A stretch of DNA of 43,299 nt, taken from positions 1 through 43,299 of the forward strand of contig JALHDH010000011.1 in NCBI GenBank assembly GCA_022839105.1. Reading direction: 5' to 3'. The DNA is from a bacterium. GTDB taxonomy: Bacteria; Vulcanimicrobiota; Xenobia; Xenobiales; Xenobiaceae. The notes beneath the pieces are model-generated. The model was not told where the DNA came from. It saw only the letters and a program-made list of their open reading frames with translations, and made no database searches. Each line of letters opens with the position of its first letter. Within the stretch, counting starts at the first letter, position 1. The position numbers were made by a program, and so were the translations under genes. Below, in pieces: positions 1-8,239 of the stretch.

Positions 1-85
1 CATCGTCCTCGGTGACCAGGTGCGAGACGTCCGGTTCGAGGGGCTCTTCCTCATAGCGCAGGGCTTCCATGCGAGCGTCCTCCAT
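1..85 (-). CDS. Uma2-family (DUF820) protein, N-terminal fragment
   Basis: The gene starts at the ATG at 85 and runs off the left edge, so only 28 residues are visible. The segment EPDVSHLVTEDD matches the N-terminal stretch I recall from Uma2-family proteins, a PD-(D/E)XK nuclease-like group that is abundant in cyanobacteria and other multicellular-type genomes and has no settled role. There is no Shine-Dalgarno site before the ATG. A -10-like TATACT lies at 92-97, so close that transcription would begin near the ATG itself, which would suit a leaderless mRNA. The family call rests on one short motif and should be confirmed with the missing sequence. Confidence 0.5.
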   Translation of the reverse strand, partial: MEDARMEALRYEEEPLEPDVSHLVTEDD

Positions 86-260
86 GCCAGGAGTATACCT
101 GAATCCGCCGCCAGGCGGGGACCGGCCGTCGGGCGCCCGCCCACGGGCGACCCTCACCCCCAACATGCGCCTGGGATGTTGCCGGCGGATGAACGGAAGA
201 TTGCCGCGGAATGGACGGGATGTTGCCGATTTTCGAAAAGGCGCCCCCCGGAGCCAGGCG

Positions 261-1937
261 CTACGGCCGGGCCTTCCCCGACTGGATCACCCGGATCGCC
301 TTCTGCAGTTGGATATCCTTGTCGAGCTTGCCGACCAGGCGAGGCTCCATCGCCACGGCGAATTCGGGCACCAGGCCGTTGTGGTCGATGACGTGCCCGG
401 CGGGGGAGTAGAAGCGGGCGATGGTCAGCTTCAAGGCCGAGTCGTTGGAGAAGGGATAGACCTGCTGGACGGACCCCTTGCCGAAGCTCTTCTCGCCGAC
501 CAGGGTGGCCAGCTTGTGGTCGCGCAGGGCCCCGGCGGTGATCTCCGAGGCGCTGGCCGAGTAGCGGTTCACCATCACCACCAGGGGCACATCCACTCCA
601 CCCCGGATGGTCGAATTATAATCCCTGCGCTCCTTGTTCCGGTTCAGGGTGTAGACGACCAGGCTTCCCGGCGAGGTGAACTGTCCCACCACGTTCACCG
701 AGGCGTCGATATAGCCGCCCCCGTTGTTGCGAAGGTCCAGGATCAGGGCGCGGGCCCCCTGAGAACGCAGTCGGGCCAGCTCGGTCTCGAGTTCGCTGGC
801 GGTCAGGCTGCCGAACTGGCGCAGGCGCAGATAGCCGATCCCGTCCGGCAGCATCTTGCCGGTCACCGACACGACATGGATGTTGCTTCGCAGGATGGGA
901 ATCGTCAAAGGGGTGGTGCGCCCGGGGCGGCGGACGGTCAACACGACCTTGGTCCCCACGGGCCCTCGGATGGCCGCCTGGGCCCCGTCCATGCTGATCC
1001 CCTTGGTGGTCTTGCCGTCGATGGCCACGATCTGGTCGCCGGGCTCGACCCCGGCCTTGGCCGCCGGAGTCCCCTCGATCGGCTCGAAGACCGTCAACTG
1101 GTTGCCGGCCTCGCGATCCAGCTCGATGTAGACGCCGATCCCGCCGAACTCCTTGTTCTGCACCTGTTCCTGGAGCTTCCCGTACTCATCCGGACTCATC
1201 AGGATCGAGTAGGGGTCCTCCAGTCCGACCAGCATCCCCTGGATGGAGGCATAGACCAGCACGTCCCGGGGCACCTTGTTCCCGTAGAGGCGGACCAGCT
1301 GGTGCAGGACGTTCTTCGTCTTGTCCAGGCTGTTGAGCCCCTCGGTGGGCACCTTGGCCTGGGTCAGCAGGGTGCGGACCTCCGCGACCATGCCCTTGAA
1401 GAGCTGGTCGTCGGTCACCGGTTCGACATAGGCCTGACGGATGTTGAAGTAGACGTTCCGGAAGAGGGCCTCGTCGGGACTGAATCCAAGCTTCTTGGGA
1501 TCCTTGAGCAGGATCGAGTAGTCGCGCTCGAACTCGGTCTCCTTCTCGGGGGCCTCCTTCCTGGCGACGGCCTGGGCCTCATCCCGGGCCAGCTTCTGCT
1601 TGAGATCCGCCGCGGCCGTCGGGGCGCCCGAGCCCCCCAGTGCGCCGGCCTCGTCGAGGACCTCTCCGGGCGAAGCGTGGGGGGCTTCCCCGGACCCTTC
1701 GGAAGCCTCGGCTGCGTTCGAGCCGGAGGTCCCCGGAAGGGGCTCGGGGATGGGAGGAACGGAAGGTTCAACCTGGGTTGAGGACTCCAGCGTGGATTCC
1801 ATGCGTGGGGAAGGCTCGATCAGCGGCCAGGAGGATTCCGCCGATTGCAGCCCCGGCAACCCGGGGATCCGGCCCCAGGCCACGAGCATCAGGACCGCCA
1901 GCAGGGCAGCCCAGACGGAAATCTTGCGCAAACGCAT
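261..1937 (-). CDS. ctpA: C-terminal processing peptidase, S41 family, with PDZ domain
   Basis: A 558-aa exported serine protease of the CtpA/CtpB/Prc family, which trims or degrades envelope proteins from their C-termini. An N-terminal hydrophobic segment (about residues 5-22) serves as signal or anchor. A Pro/Glu/Ser-rich linker follows to about residue 120, then a helical helper region, a PDZ domain (about 255-345, FGGIGVYIE start, GDQIVAIDG core), and the S41 catalytic domain. The catalytic dyad is visible as Ser in SASASEI (about residue 462) and Lys in SFGKGSVQ (about residue 487), spaced 25 residues as in the family. The start at 1937 is chosen because GAGGTG precedes it and the signal segment follows. 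A longer in-frame reading would overlap the upstream small gene. It lies 49 nt after the 63-aa CxxC gene and probably shares its promoter. Confidence 0.93.
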   Translation of the reverse strand: MRLRKISVWAALLAVLMLVAWGRIPGLPGLQSAESSWPLIEPSPRMESTLESSTQVEPSVPPIPEPLPGTSGSNAAEASEGSGEAPHASPGEVLDEAGALGGSGAPTAAADLKQKLARDEAQAVARKEAPEKETEFERDYSILLKDPKKLGFSPDEALFRNVYFNIRQAYVEPVTDDQLFKGMVAEVRTLLTQAKVPTEGLNSLDKTKNVLHQLVRLYGNKVPRDVLVYASIQGMLVGLEDPYSILMSPDEYGKLQEQVQNKEFGGIGVYIELDREAGNQLTVFEPIEGTPAAKAGVEPGDQIVAIDGKTTKGISMDGAQAAIRGPVGTKVVLTVRRPGRTTPLTIPILRSNIHVVSVTGKMLPDGIGYLRLRQFGSLTASELETELARLRSQGARALILDLRNNGGGYIDASVNVVGQFTSPGSLVVYTLNRNKERRDYNSTIRGGVDVPLVVMVNRYSASASEITAGALRDHKLATLVGEKSFGKGSVQQVYPFSNDSALKLTIARFYSPAGHVIDHNGLVPEFAVAMEPRLVGKLDKDIQLQKAIRVIQSGKARP

Positions 1938-1986
1938 GGATGACACCTCGTCCTCTCGCGACCCGTGCCGGCGGGAAAGCCCGCCT

Positions 1987-2178
1987 TCAGGCATAGGTCG
2001 GCATGTCGACAAAGCCGGCTCCCAGGCAACCCGGACAGGGGACCCTTCCCGAGCCGCCGCAGATGCTGCAGGGCTCTGAGGCCTCCGAAGGGATCGGGGG
2101 CTCCGTCGGCGCGCCCTGGCATCCAGGGCAAGCGACGGTCTGAAGCCCTCCACAGATCTCGCAGCGCGTCCACGTCAT
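1987..2178 (-). CDS. 63-aa protein with four CxxCxG-type motifs (DnaJ-like zinc binding)
   Basis: A very small protein with CEICGG, CPGCQG, CSICGG and CPGCLG. This is four CxxC pairs arranged as in the cysteine-rich zinc domain of DnaJ, but with no J domain or C-terminal substrate domain. It probably folds around two zinc ions. Similar stand-alone zinc-finger proteins are proposed to help protein folding or assembly, but I do not know a specific function. The start at 2178 follows AGGTGG at good spacing, and a promoter-like pair lies just upstream (2204-2231). It is the first gene of a likely two-gene unit with the ctpA protease, so an envelope-protein quality-control role is a reasonable inference. 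Confidence 0.75.
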   Translation of the reverse strand: MTWTRCEICGGLQTVACPGCQGAPTEPPIPSEASEPCSICGGSGRVPCPGCLGAGFVDMPTYA

Positions 2179-2203
2179 GCCGCAACCACCTCTCGACGGC
2201 ATG

Positions 2204-2231
2204 ATTCTATCACAAGAGTCCGGAGATCCAA
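2204..2231 (-). promoter_or_regulatory. Sigma-70-type promoter for the CxxC gene and ctpA
   Basis: On the minus strand the -10 TAGAAT (2204-2209) is preceded by TGA, giving an extended -10, with TTGGAT (2226-2231) 16 bp upstream as a weaker -35. Transcription would start near 2197, leaving a short leader that contains the AGGTGG ribosome site of the 63-aa gene. Confidence 0.6.
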
Positions 2232-2324
2232 ACGAGGCGAATCCCGAGCCGGCAGCACCGGGTCCTCTGGCGCCACCGACCGGAACTCGCCTCGTCGGGC
2301 CCCAAGGCCCGCTGCGCCTGGGCC

Positions 2325-2406
2325 GCGCCCGGGGCACGCCCCGGATCCGTCAAGCGCCCGGGGCACGCCCCGGATCCGTCAAGCGCCCGGGGCACGCCCC
2401 GGGCGC
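2325..2406. repeat. 2.8 copies of a 29-bp GC-rich tandem repeat ending in a perfect hairpin
   Basis: Two exact 29-bp copies (2325-2353 and 2354-2382) and a partial third (from 2383) lie in the space after the hpf stop codon. Each begins GCGCCCGGGGCACGCCCCGG and contains a 7-bp stem. In the third copy the unit changes so that 2383-2406 becomes a perfect inverted repeat (GCGCCCGGGGC, AC, mirrored). It lies 9 bp beyond the hpf stop and could end or protect that mRNA. No T-run follows, so it is not a standard intrinsic terminator. Confidence 0.85.
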
Positions 2407-2414
2407 AGGGCAGG

Positions 2415-2957
2415 TCAGGCGATCCGCGGATCGATCAGTCCGTAGCCCCTCTCCCGCTTGTAGACGATGTTGATCCGGCCGGACTCGTCGTTGTGGAACG
2501 GGAAGAACTCGTGGCCGAGCTCCTCCATCTCCTTGATGGCCTGCTCGAGGGTCATGGGCTCCGCCACGAAGGACTTGACGCCTTCCACCCGCGGCTGGAA
2601 CTGGTTCTCGGCAGCCTCGGCCGGAGCGGGTTCGGCCGGCGCGGGGCCGGTCTCGCGTCCGGGCTGGCGGCCCCGGTCCTGGACCTTGCCCTTGGCCTTC
2701 TTGATCTGACGCTCGAGCTTCTCGACCACGGCGTCGATGGAGTGATACATGTCCTTGCTGCGTTCCTCGCCGCGCATGTCCACGTTCTTGCCGAAGACCG
2801 TGACATCGGCGATATGCCAGTTTCGCTCCGTCGACAACGTGACGTTGGCGGTGATGATGTGATCGAAGTAGCGCGAAACCTTGCGAAGCCGCGTCTCGGC
2901 GTATTCCTTCAGGGCCTCGGTCACATCAAAGTTCTTGCCGCTGACGGAGATCTGCAT
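2415..2957 (-). CDS. hpf: Ribosome hibernation-promoting factor, long form
   Basis: A 180-aa cytoplasmic protein of the long HPF type. Residues 1-100 form the ribosome-binding domain (MQISVSGKNFDVTEAL start, acidic/basic helix KLERQIKKAKGK). A charged, Pro/Ala-rich linker follows (about 105-130). The C-terminal domain (about 130-180, EPMTLEQAIKEMEELGHEFF) is the dimerisation part that joins two 70S ribosomes into 100S particles in stationary phase. The start at 2957 follows GGAGG at about 7 nt. An upstream in-frame ATG at 2990 would add 11 residues that the family lacks. It is transcribed away from the FlhA/FliG fusion gene and followed by the 29-bp tandem repeat. Confidence 0.95.
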   Translation of the reverse strand: MQISVSGKNFDVTEALKEYAETRLRKVSRYFDHIITANVTLSTERNWHIADVTVFGKNVDMRGEERSKDMYHSIDAVVEKLERQIKKAKGKVQDRGRQPGRETGPAPAEPAPAEAAENQFQPRVEGVKSFVAEPMTLEQAIKEMEELGHEFFPFHNDESGRINIVYKRERGYGLIDPRIA

Positions 2958-3285
2958 GGGCCATCCTCCAGAGGTGTACGTCGGTCTCACCGGCCCTCAC
3001 CGCCTCGCTCCGGAAGGCTGTCGGGCCCCGAAGAGCCGAACGGCTTCCGGTCCGAGGGGTGGTTGCCCGTTCGTCCCGGTCTGGAGGGCTTTCGACGAGG
3101 GTGGCTCCTCTCCCCTCCTCCGAGGAAGTCCTTCAAGCCGTCGCGGTCCCCCATTGAAGGCCGGCCCGCCCTCGGCGGATTCGCTCCTCCCAGGCCCCTC
3201 TTTTCGGTGGTCGCTCCCCGACGAAAGTGTTATCATGTCGGCTGCAAGCCCCTGGAATCCTCGGGAAAGGCTTTTCGCCCGGAAG
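2958..3285. other. Intergenic region between hpf and the FlhA/FliG fusion
   Basis: A 328-bp divergent intergenic region. It holds the hpf ribosome site (GGAGG) at the left and, on the plus strand, an extended -10-like TGTTATCAT at 3228-3236 with no convincing -35. I see no RNA gene. Codons between the ATG at 3235 and that at 3286 have clearly less G/C in third positions than the downstream gene, so this stretch is probably leader rather than coding. Confidence 0.6.
3228..3236 (+). promoter_or_regulatory. Extended -10-like element for the FlhA/FliG fusion gene
   Basis: TGTTATCAT (TG, one base, TATCAT) is an AT-rich island in a GC-rich spacer 50 bp before the preferred start codon. No clear -35 box is present, so this is a suggestion only. 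Confidence 0.35.
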
Positions 3286-5388
3286 ATGACCGACAGGAAC
3301 CCGGCCTACGGACCCGCCCCCCGCCAGGCGCCCCTGCGCGTCGAGCTCGGCGAGGCGCTGGCCGTGGAGGCCAAGGCCCTGCAACGGGCCACCGAATCGG
3401 TGGCCGCCCGGCTCCAGGAGGAATTCCCCGCCCCCCTGACCCTCCCCCTCTTCGTCGAGGCGCCCTGGTTGCGGGGGCATGAGTATCGCATCCGCTTCGG
3501 CGACGCAGAGCTGGGCAGCGGAAGGGTCTGGCCCGGCCGGATTCGGGCGACGGGCCCCCGCGAGCGGCTCCGGAGCCTGTCGGGAATCCGGGACTCCGAG
3601 CCCTTCTTCGGAGAGCCCTGCACCTGGTGTTCTCCGCTCGAGGCGACCGCGGCCCGGGAACTCGGATTGGAGAGGGTCGCCGCAGACCAGGTCCTGGCAG
3701 GCCACCTGGAACGGATCTGGCGGATGGTGCTCTCCAGCCAGGCCGCCCTCCAGGAGGCCGAGCGCCTGTTGGACGAATTCGGGCAAAGCCATCCCGCGCT
3801 GGTCTCTCGGGCCCTGCGCCGCATCGGCCTGGAACCCCTGCGCCAGGTCCTGGGGCACCTGGCCGAGGAGGGAGTCCCCCGGCCTGCCCTGCGCCGGGCG
3901 CTGGAATCCCTGGCCACGCAATCCCCCGGTTCGGGCGACGCCGAGAGCCTCACCGAAAGTCTGCGCGTGGAGTTGGGCCACTGGCTGTGCCGCCCCCTGG
4001 CCCACCGCGATGCCTTGCCCTGCCTGACCCTGGATGCCGACCTCCAGTCCTGGCTCTTCAACCGGGTCTCTCGCGGCGAGCGACCTCGCCGCGGCGGAGA
4101 CTGGATTCCCCAGTTGGCGCGAGGTCTCCGCGACTCCCTGATGGGTTTCCAGGCCGCCGGTTCGAGTCCCGCCCTGTTGTGCCTGCCCAGCCTCCGCTCC
4201 ACCCTGGCCCGAGCCCTGAAGCCCGCCCTGCCGGAACTGCGGGTCCTGAAGACCAGCGAGATCGACCCGACCCTGCAGGTCCTCGATCTGGGTCGGATCC
4301 GGCTCCACGACTGGAGGATGCAGGCCGGCCTCTGGCTGGGCTCGGCCCTCCTGGGCAACGAACGCCGGCGTCAGTTGAGGCTCGAGCTCGAGGAATACGG
4401 CCACTGCCTGCAGCGACGGGCCCTCTCCGGGCCAGGCCGGCCTCAGTCCCCTTTCCGGAAGCCTCCCCGCAAGTCCAGGCCGGCCCGCCCCCTGGACCCC
4501 ACCATCCTGACCCCGCTGCAGAAGGCCGCTGTCCTGCTGCTGGAATGCCCCACCTGGGTCCTGAGGGAGCTTCTCTCCAAGCTGAACCCCTCCGAAGTGA
4601 ACCGGCTGGGTCGAGAGATGATCCGGATGAGCCCGCATTGCCGGGTCTTCCGGGATCGGGTCCTGCAGGAGCTGCCCGGTGGAGCCCGGGGAGCCCTGGA
4701 GCTGGGGCAGATCCTGGAGCATCTGCGGGGCCTCCTGCAGGAGGCGGCCCGGCCCGAGACGGTTTTTTCGGAGCTGGGCCTCTGTCTGGCCGTGCTTCCG
4801 GACCCCCTGCGCCAAAGCGTCGAGAGCCGGGTCCTGGCCTGGATCCGGACGGAGAATGCCGAGGCCCTGCGGGCCGAGCTCCAGAGCCTCCAGGCGGAGC
4901 CCAACCTTCATCGGGCTGCCTGCGCCCTGCGCAGGTTCGTGGACTTCCGCCGCGGGGGAGTGTCCCCCTGCGCTCCCTTTGGCCGAAGGCAGGTCTCGGC
5001 GGCACTGCAACGGGCCGCCCGCTCCAATCCGCAGGGGCTGGCCGGCGCCCTGCAGAGGCTCTGGCTCTGCCCTGAAGAGCACCTGCCCGAGGACTTCATC
5101 CACTGGTGCGAAGAGAGCCCCCACCGCGCGGCGCACTGGCTGGTCCGCTGGGGCCGCCACTGGAAACCCCCGGAGGCCGATCCCGAAAGCCAGGTCCTGG
5201 TCGTGATGCAAGCCCTGCCTCCAGAGCTGGCCCATACGGTTCGCGAGCACCTGCCTCCGGAAAGCCGGGGTCTGCTCAAGGAAGACCCCTCTGGAGAAGC
5301 CGACCCGGCGGAGGCGGCCCGGCGATGTCTCGAAGAGTTCTACCTGACCGTCCGCCCCGAGGCCCCAGGCGCCGTCAGCTTGAACTAA
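3286..5388 (+). CDS. Soluble FlhA-type cytoplasmic domain fused to a FliG-like domain
   Basis: A 700-aa protein with two flagellar-type parts. Residues about 15-375 resemble the cytoplasmic export-gate domain of FlhA/LcrD (FHIPEP family): PLRVELG at the start, HEYRIRFGDAELGSG, a helical block with EFGQSHPALVSRALRR, and a C-terminal subdomain (SPALLCLPSLRSTL). The eight membrane helices that precede this domain in true FlhA are absent, and no signal or membrane segment is visible. After a basic, proline-rich linker (about 384-405), LTPLQKAAVLLLECP and LNPSEVNRLGREM (from about residue 408) resemble the N-terminal domain of the rotor protein FliG. The remaining 290 residues are helical and FliG-like at best. 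No other flagellar or type III secretion gene is in the window. The start at 3286 is preferred over 3235 because the intervening codons look non-coding; neither has a strong ribosome site. The stop overlaps that of the convergent slt gene by 4 bp. Confidence 0.75.
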   Translation: MTDRNPAYGPAPRQAPLRVELGEALAVEAKALQRATESVAARLQEEFPAPLTLPLFVEAPWLRGHEYRIRFGDAELGSGRVWPGRIRATGPRERLRSLSGIRDSEPFFGEPCTWCSPLEATAARELGLERVAADQVLAGHLERIWRMVLSSQAALQEAERLLDEFGQSHPALVSRALRRIGLEPLRQVLGHLAEEGVPRPALRRALESLATQSPGSGDAESLTESLRVELGHWLCRPLAHRDALPCLTLDADLQSWLFNRVSRGERPRRGGDWIPQLARGLRDSLMGFQAAGSSPALLCLPSLRSTLARALKPALPELRVLKTSEIDPTLQVLDLGRIRLHDWRMQAGLWLGSALLGNERRRQLRLELEEYGHCLQRRALSGPGRPQSPFRKPPRKSRPARPLDPTILTPLQKAAVLLLECPTWVLRELLSKLNPSEVNRLGREMIRMSPHCRVFRDRVLQELPGGARGALELGQILEHLRGLLQEAARPETVFSELGLCLAVLPDPLRQSVESRVLAWIRTENAEALRAELQSLQAEPNLHRAACALRRFVDFRRGGVSPCAPFGRRQVSAALQRAARSNPQGLAGALQRLWLCPEEHLPEDFIHWCEESPHRAAHWLVRWGRHWKPPEADPESQVLVVMQALPPELAHTVREHLPPESRGLLKEDPSGEADPAEAARRCLEEFYLTVRPEAPGAVSLN

Positions 5389-6122
5389 CGCCCCCCGCGG
5401 CGCTGCCAGGCCTTCTTGACCTTGACCACGTAGTTCCTGGTCTCGGCGAAGGGGGGGATCCCTCCGTGGCGGCTGACATTCCCCGGTCCCGCGTTATAGG
5501 CGGCGATGGCCAGTTCCGTGCGCCCGCCGAAGCGATCCAGCATCATCCGCAGATAGCGGGTTCCGGCGGCGATGTTGGCCTCGGGGTCGAAGACGTCGCG
5601 ACAGCCCAGGCTGGCCGCGGTCCCCGGCATCAACTGCATCAGGCCACCGGCTCCGGCGTGGGAACGCGCGTGCGGGCGGAAGGCCGACTCCACCTCGATG
5701 ATTGCCCGGACCAGCCAGGGGTCGACCTTGTGCTGACGGGCAGACTTCAGGATCAGGGGCGTGATGTCCAGCTTTCCGTGGCGGCGCACGGCCACCGTCT
5801 GGTAGGGGGCCGGCGCGACCTGGGCGCCTCGCGAGGCCAGCGAGCGACGCCGGTGGGTGGCCGGAACCCGCTCATACTCGACCCAGGAGGCCTGGACGAA
5901 GATCGGGGGCATCTCGGAAGAGGCTGAAGCCTGGGTCGGAGCCGCCCCCTTCGGGGTGGGCTCGTCGGCGGCCGGGTCCTTCAACTCGACGGGAACCAGC
6001 AGGGGGCCCGTCAAGCGCTCGCCGGAGGACTCCAGGTCCTCCCCGACGGGGATGGCCAGGGCGGTGCCGGCGGCGAAACCGACCAGAAAGAGTGCCAGGA
6101 CAAGAGTTCGAACCAGGTTCAC
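5385..6122 (-). CDS. Lytic transglycosylase, SLT family
   Basis: A 245-aa exported muramidase-like enzyme that cleaves peptidoglycan glycan strands with formation of anhydro-MurNAc. An N-terminal signal segment (LVRTLVLALFLVGFAAGTALA) is followed by a low-complexity linker to about residue 110, then the SLT domain: the catalytic Glu in IIEVES (about residue 145), GLMQLMPGTA, and AYNAGPGNV near the end. The GTG start at 6122 is preferred because AGGAGG lies 8 nt before it and the signal segment follows at once. A near-consensus promoter lies about 110 bp upstream. The C-terminal stop overlaps the convergent fusion gene. Confidence 0.92.
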   Translation of the reverse strand: MNLVRTLVLALFLVGFAAGTALAIPVGEDLESSGERLTGPLLVPVELKDPAADEPTPKGAAPTQASASSEMPPIFVQASWVEYERVPATHRRRSLASRGAQVAPAPYQTVAVRRHGKLDITPLILKSARQHKVDPWLVRAIIEVESAFRPHARSHAGAGGLMQLMPGTAASLGCRDVFDPEANIAAGTRYLRMMLDRFGGRTELAIAAYNAGPGNVSRHGGIPPFAETRNYVVKVKKAWQRRGGR

Positions 6123-6237
6123 GGTTCGCCCCTCCTCTCGATCCCGAAGGCCATCAGGCCTCCAGGTGATTCCGGGAACCCTCCAGCAAAGCCGGGGGGC
6201 CCGTCGGGGTGGCCGCATCAAGATGAAACGTCAGGGC

Positions 6238-6266
6238 ATTCTAGCCAGTGTTGGCCGGGATGTCAA
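6238..6266 (-). promoter_or_regulatory. Near-consensus sigma-70 promoter for the lytic transglycosylase
   Basis: On the minus strand TTGACA (6261-6266) is separated by exactly 17 bp from TAGAAT (6238-6243). This is the best promoter in the window. Transcription would begin near 6231, giving a leader of about 110 nt before the GTG start. Confidence 0.85.
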
Positions 6267-6344
6267 ACCCCTCCGGAGCACCCTCGCAAAAGCCGCGCGA
6301 CTTCCCGTCCCATATGAATCACCTGGAGAATCCGATTCAAGCCT

Positions 6345-8144
6345 CTACTCCTCGGCCTTCAGGACGGCCAGGAAGGCCTCCTGGGGGATGTCCACGTTCC
6401 CGATGCGCTTCATGCGGCGCTTGCCTTCCTTCTGCTTCTCGAGGAGCTTGCGCTTCCGGGAGATGTCGCCTCCGTAGCACTTGGCCAGGACGTTCTTGCG
6501 CATCGCCCGGACCGTCTCGCGGGCCACGATCTTGCCCCCCAGGGCCGCCTGGATGGGCACCTCGAACATCTGACGGGGAATCACGGCCTGCAGCTTCTCG
6601 GCCAGCGTCTTGCCGGCCGTGTAGGCCCGTTCCCGGTGCACGATGATCGACAGGGCATCGACCTTCTGCCCGTGCACCAGGATGTCCAGGCGCACCAGGT
6701 CCGACTCGCGGGTCCCGCAGAGATCGTAGTCGAAGGAGGCATAGCCCCGGGTTCGGGACTTCAACTGATCGAAGAAGTCCGTGATGATCTCGGAAAGGGG
6801 CATCTCGTAGCGGAGCATGCACCGGCCGTGGGAGGGATACTCCATCCCCAGGAAGACGCCCCGGCGCCCCTGGCACAGGTCCATGATCTGCCCGACGTAC
6901 TCCTCCGGGGTGATCACCATGGCCTGCACGATCGGTTCCTCGATCGAGTCATAGTCCCCCTGGGCGGGGAAGTCCGACGGGTTCTGGACGTACTGGGTGA
7001 TGCCTCCCTTGAGGTGGACGGTGTAGACCACACTGGGCGCGGTGGCGATCAGGTCCAGGTTGAATTCCCGCTCCAGGCGCTCCTGCACGATCTCCATGTG
7101 CAGCAGGCCCAGGAAACCACAGCGGAATCCGAATCCCAACGCGACCGAGGTCTCGGGTTCCCAGACCAGGGCCGCGTCGTTGAGCTTGAGCTTGCCCAGG
7201 GCGTCGCGCAGGTTGTTGTAGTCGGTCGACTCGATGGGGTACAGCCCGCAGAAGACCATCGAGACGGCCGGCCGATAGCCCGGCAGGGGCTGGTCGGATC
7301 CTCCCCGGGCCAGGGTCAGGGTATCGCCCACCCGGGTCTCCTCGATGTGGCGGATCTGGGCGACCAGGTAGCCCACATCCCCGCCCCGCAGAACCTCGAC
7401 CGGCTGAGGGTCCGGCTTGAAGATGCCGACCTCGTCCACCTCGTAGACCTTCCCGGTGCTCATCATCCGGACCATGGTGCCTTTGCGGACTTCACCGTCC
7501 ACCACGCGGAAGAAGGGCACGACCCCCCGATACTGATCATAGCGGGAGTCGAAAATCAGGGCGCGCAGCGGCGCGGAGCGCTCCCCCTTGGGCGGTGGGA
7601 TGATCCGGACGATGGCCTCCATCAACTCGTCGATCCCCAGGTTCATCTTGGCCGAGACCAGGACGGCGTCGTCGGCCGGCAGGGCCAGGACCTCCTCGAT
7701 CTCGTGGCGGACCCGGTCGGGATCGGCGGCCGGCAGGTCGATCTTGTTGATGACCGGCACGATCTCCAGGCCCTGATTCAGGGCCATCTGGTAGTTGGCC
7801 AGGGTCTGGGCCTCGACCCCCTGGGCGGCGTCGACCACCAGCAGGGCCCCGTCGCAGGCCGCCAACGAGCGGGAGACCTCGTAGGTGAAGTCGACATGGC
7901 CGGGAGTGTCCAGGAGGTTCAGGTAGTAGACCTGACCGTCCTTGGCCTCGTAGCGCAAGGTGACCGGATGGGACTTGATGGTGATGCCGCGCTCCCTCTC
8001 CAGGTCCATGGAATCCAGGACCTGATCCATCATCTCCCGTTGGGACAGGGTATCGGTCCGTTCCAGGAGGCGATCGGCCAGGGTGGACTTTCCGTGGTCG
8101 ATGTGGGCGATGATGCAGAAGTTGCGAATCAGGCTCTGGTCCAT
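6345..8144 (-). CDS. lepA: Elongation factor 4 (back-translocating GTPase)
   Basis: A 599-aa translational GTPase of normal LepA length. Sequence landmarks are the G1 motif AHIDHGKST (about residues 13-21), the DTPGHVDF motif, NKIDLP for guanine recognition, the EF-G-like domains II, III and V, and the LepA-specific C-terminal domain ending in the basic stretch ISRKRKLLEKQKEGKRR. It acts on ribosomes, remodelling translating complexes under stress. The start at 8144 has only a weak ribosome site, but the N-terminus (MDQSLIRNFCIIAHIDHGK) matches the family. Two strong hairpins lie in the spacer upstream (8171-8196 and 8240-8270). Confidence 0.97.
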   Translation of the reverse strand: MDQSLIRNFCIIAHIDHGKSTLADRLLERTDTLSQREMMDQVLDSMDLERERGITIKSHPVTLRYEAKDGQVYYLNLLDTPGHVDFTYEVSRSLAACDGALLVVDAAQGVEAQTLANYQMALNQGLEIVPVINKIDLPAADPDRVRHEIEEVLALPADDAVLVSAKMNLGIDELMEAIVRIIPPPKGERSAPLRALIFDSRYDQYRGVVPFFRVVDGEVRKGTMVRMMSTGKVYEVDEVGIFKPDPQPVEVLRGGDVGYLVAQIRHIEETRVGDTLTLARGGSDQPLPGYRPAVSMVFCGLYPIESTDYNNLRDALGKLKLNDAALVWEPETSVALGFGFRCGFLGLLHMEIVQERLEREFNLDLIATAPSVVYTVHLKGGITQYVQNPSDFPAQGDYDSIEEPIVQAMVITPEEYVGQIMDLCQGRRGVFLGMEYPSHGRCMLRYEMPLSEIITDFFDQLKSRTRGYASFDYDLCGTRESDLVRLDILVHGQKVDALSIIVHRERAYTAGKTLAEKLQAVIPRQMFEVPIQAALGGKIVARETVRAMRKNVLAKCYGGDISRKRKLLEKQKEGKRRMKRIGNVDIPQEAFLAVLKAEE

Positions 8145-8170
8145 GTTTTGAGGCTTTCAAGAAGATGGAA

Positions 8171-8196
8171 GCCATCCCGTCAGGTGGCGGGATGGC
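8171..8196. other. Hairpin, 9-bp perfect stem, in the lepA upstream region
   Basis: GCCATCCCG (8171-8179) pairs perfectly with CGGGATGGC (8188-8196) around an 8-nt loop. It would lie in the lepA leader if transcription starts further upstream. No T-run follows on either strand. Confidence 0.55.
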
Positions 8197-8239
8197 CGGC
8201 GTGGATCGGATCGGCCGCCAGGAGCTTGGTCGGCAGCCC

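Noticed and set aside
205..262. Intrinsic terminator after ctpA
   Set aside because: The candidate stem is only 5 bp and overlaps the stop codon; the TTTT nearby is not enough.
69..1781. Long plus-strand open frame opposite ctpA
   Set aside because: It is antisense to a clear S41 protease gene and its translation is low-complexity with no family signature; it results from high G+C.
2325..2406. Possible CRISPR array
   Set aside because: The 29-bp units are direct tandem copies with no spacers between them, and no cas genes are present.
3133..5250. Long minus-strand frame opposite the FlhA/FliG fusion
   Set aside because: Gln/Gly/Pro/Ala-rich translation with no motif; the plus strand holds recognisable domains.
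3286..5388. Full flagellar or type III secretion locus
   Set aside because: No other export-apparatus, rod, hook or needle gene is nearby, and the FlhA membrane part is absent.
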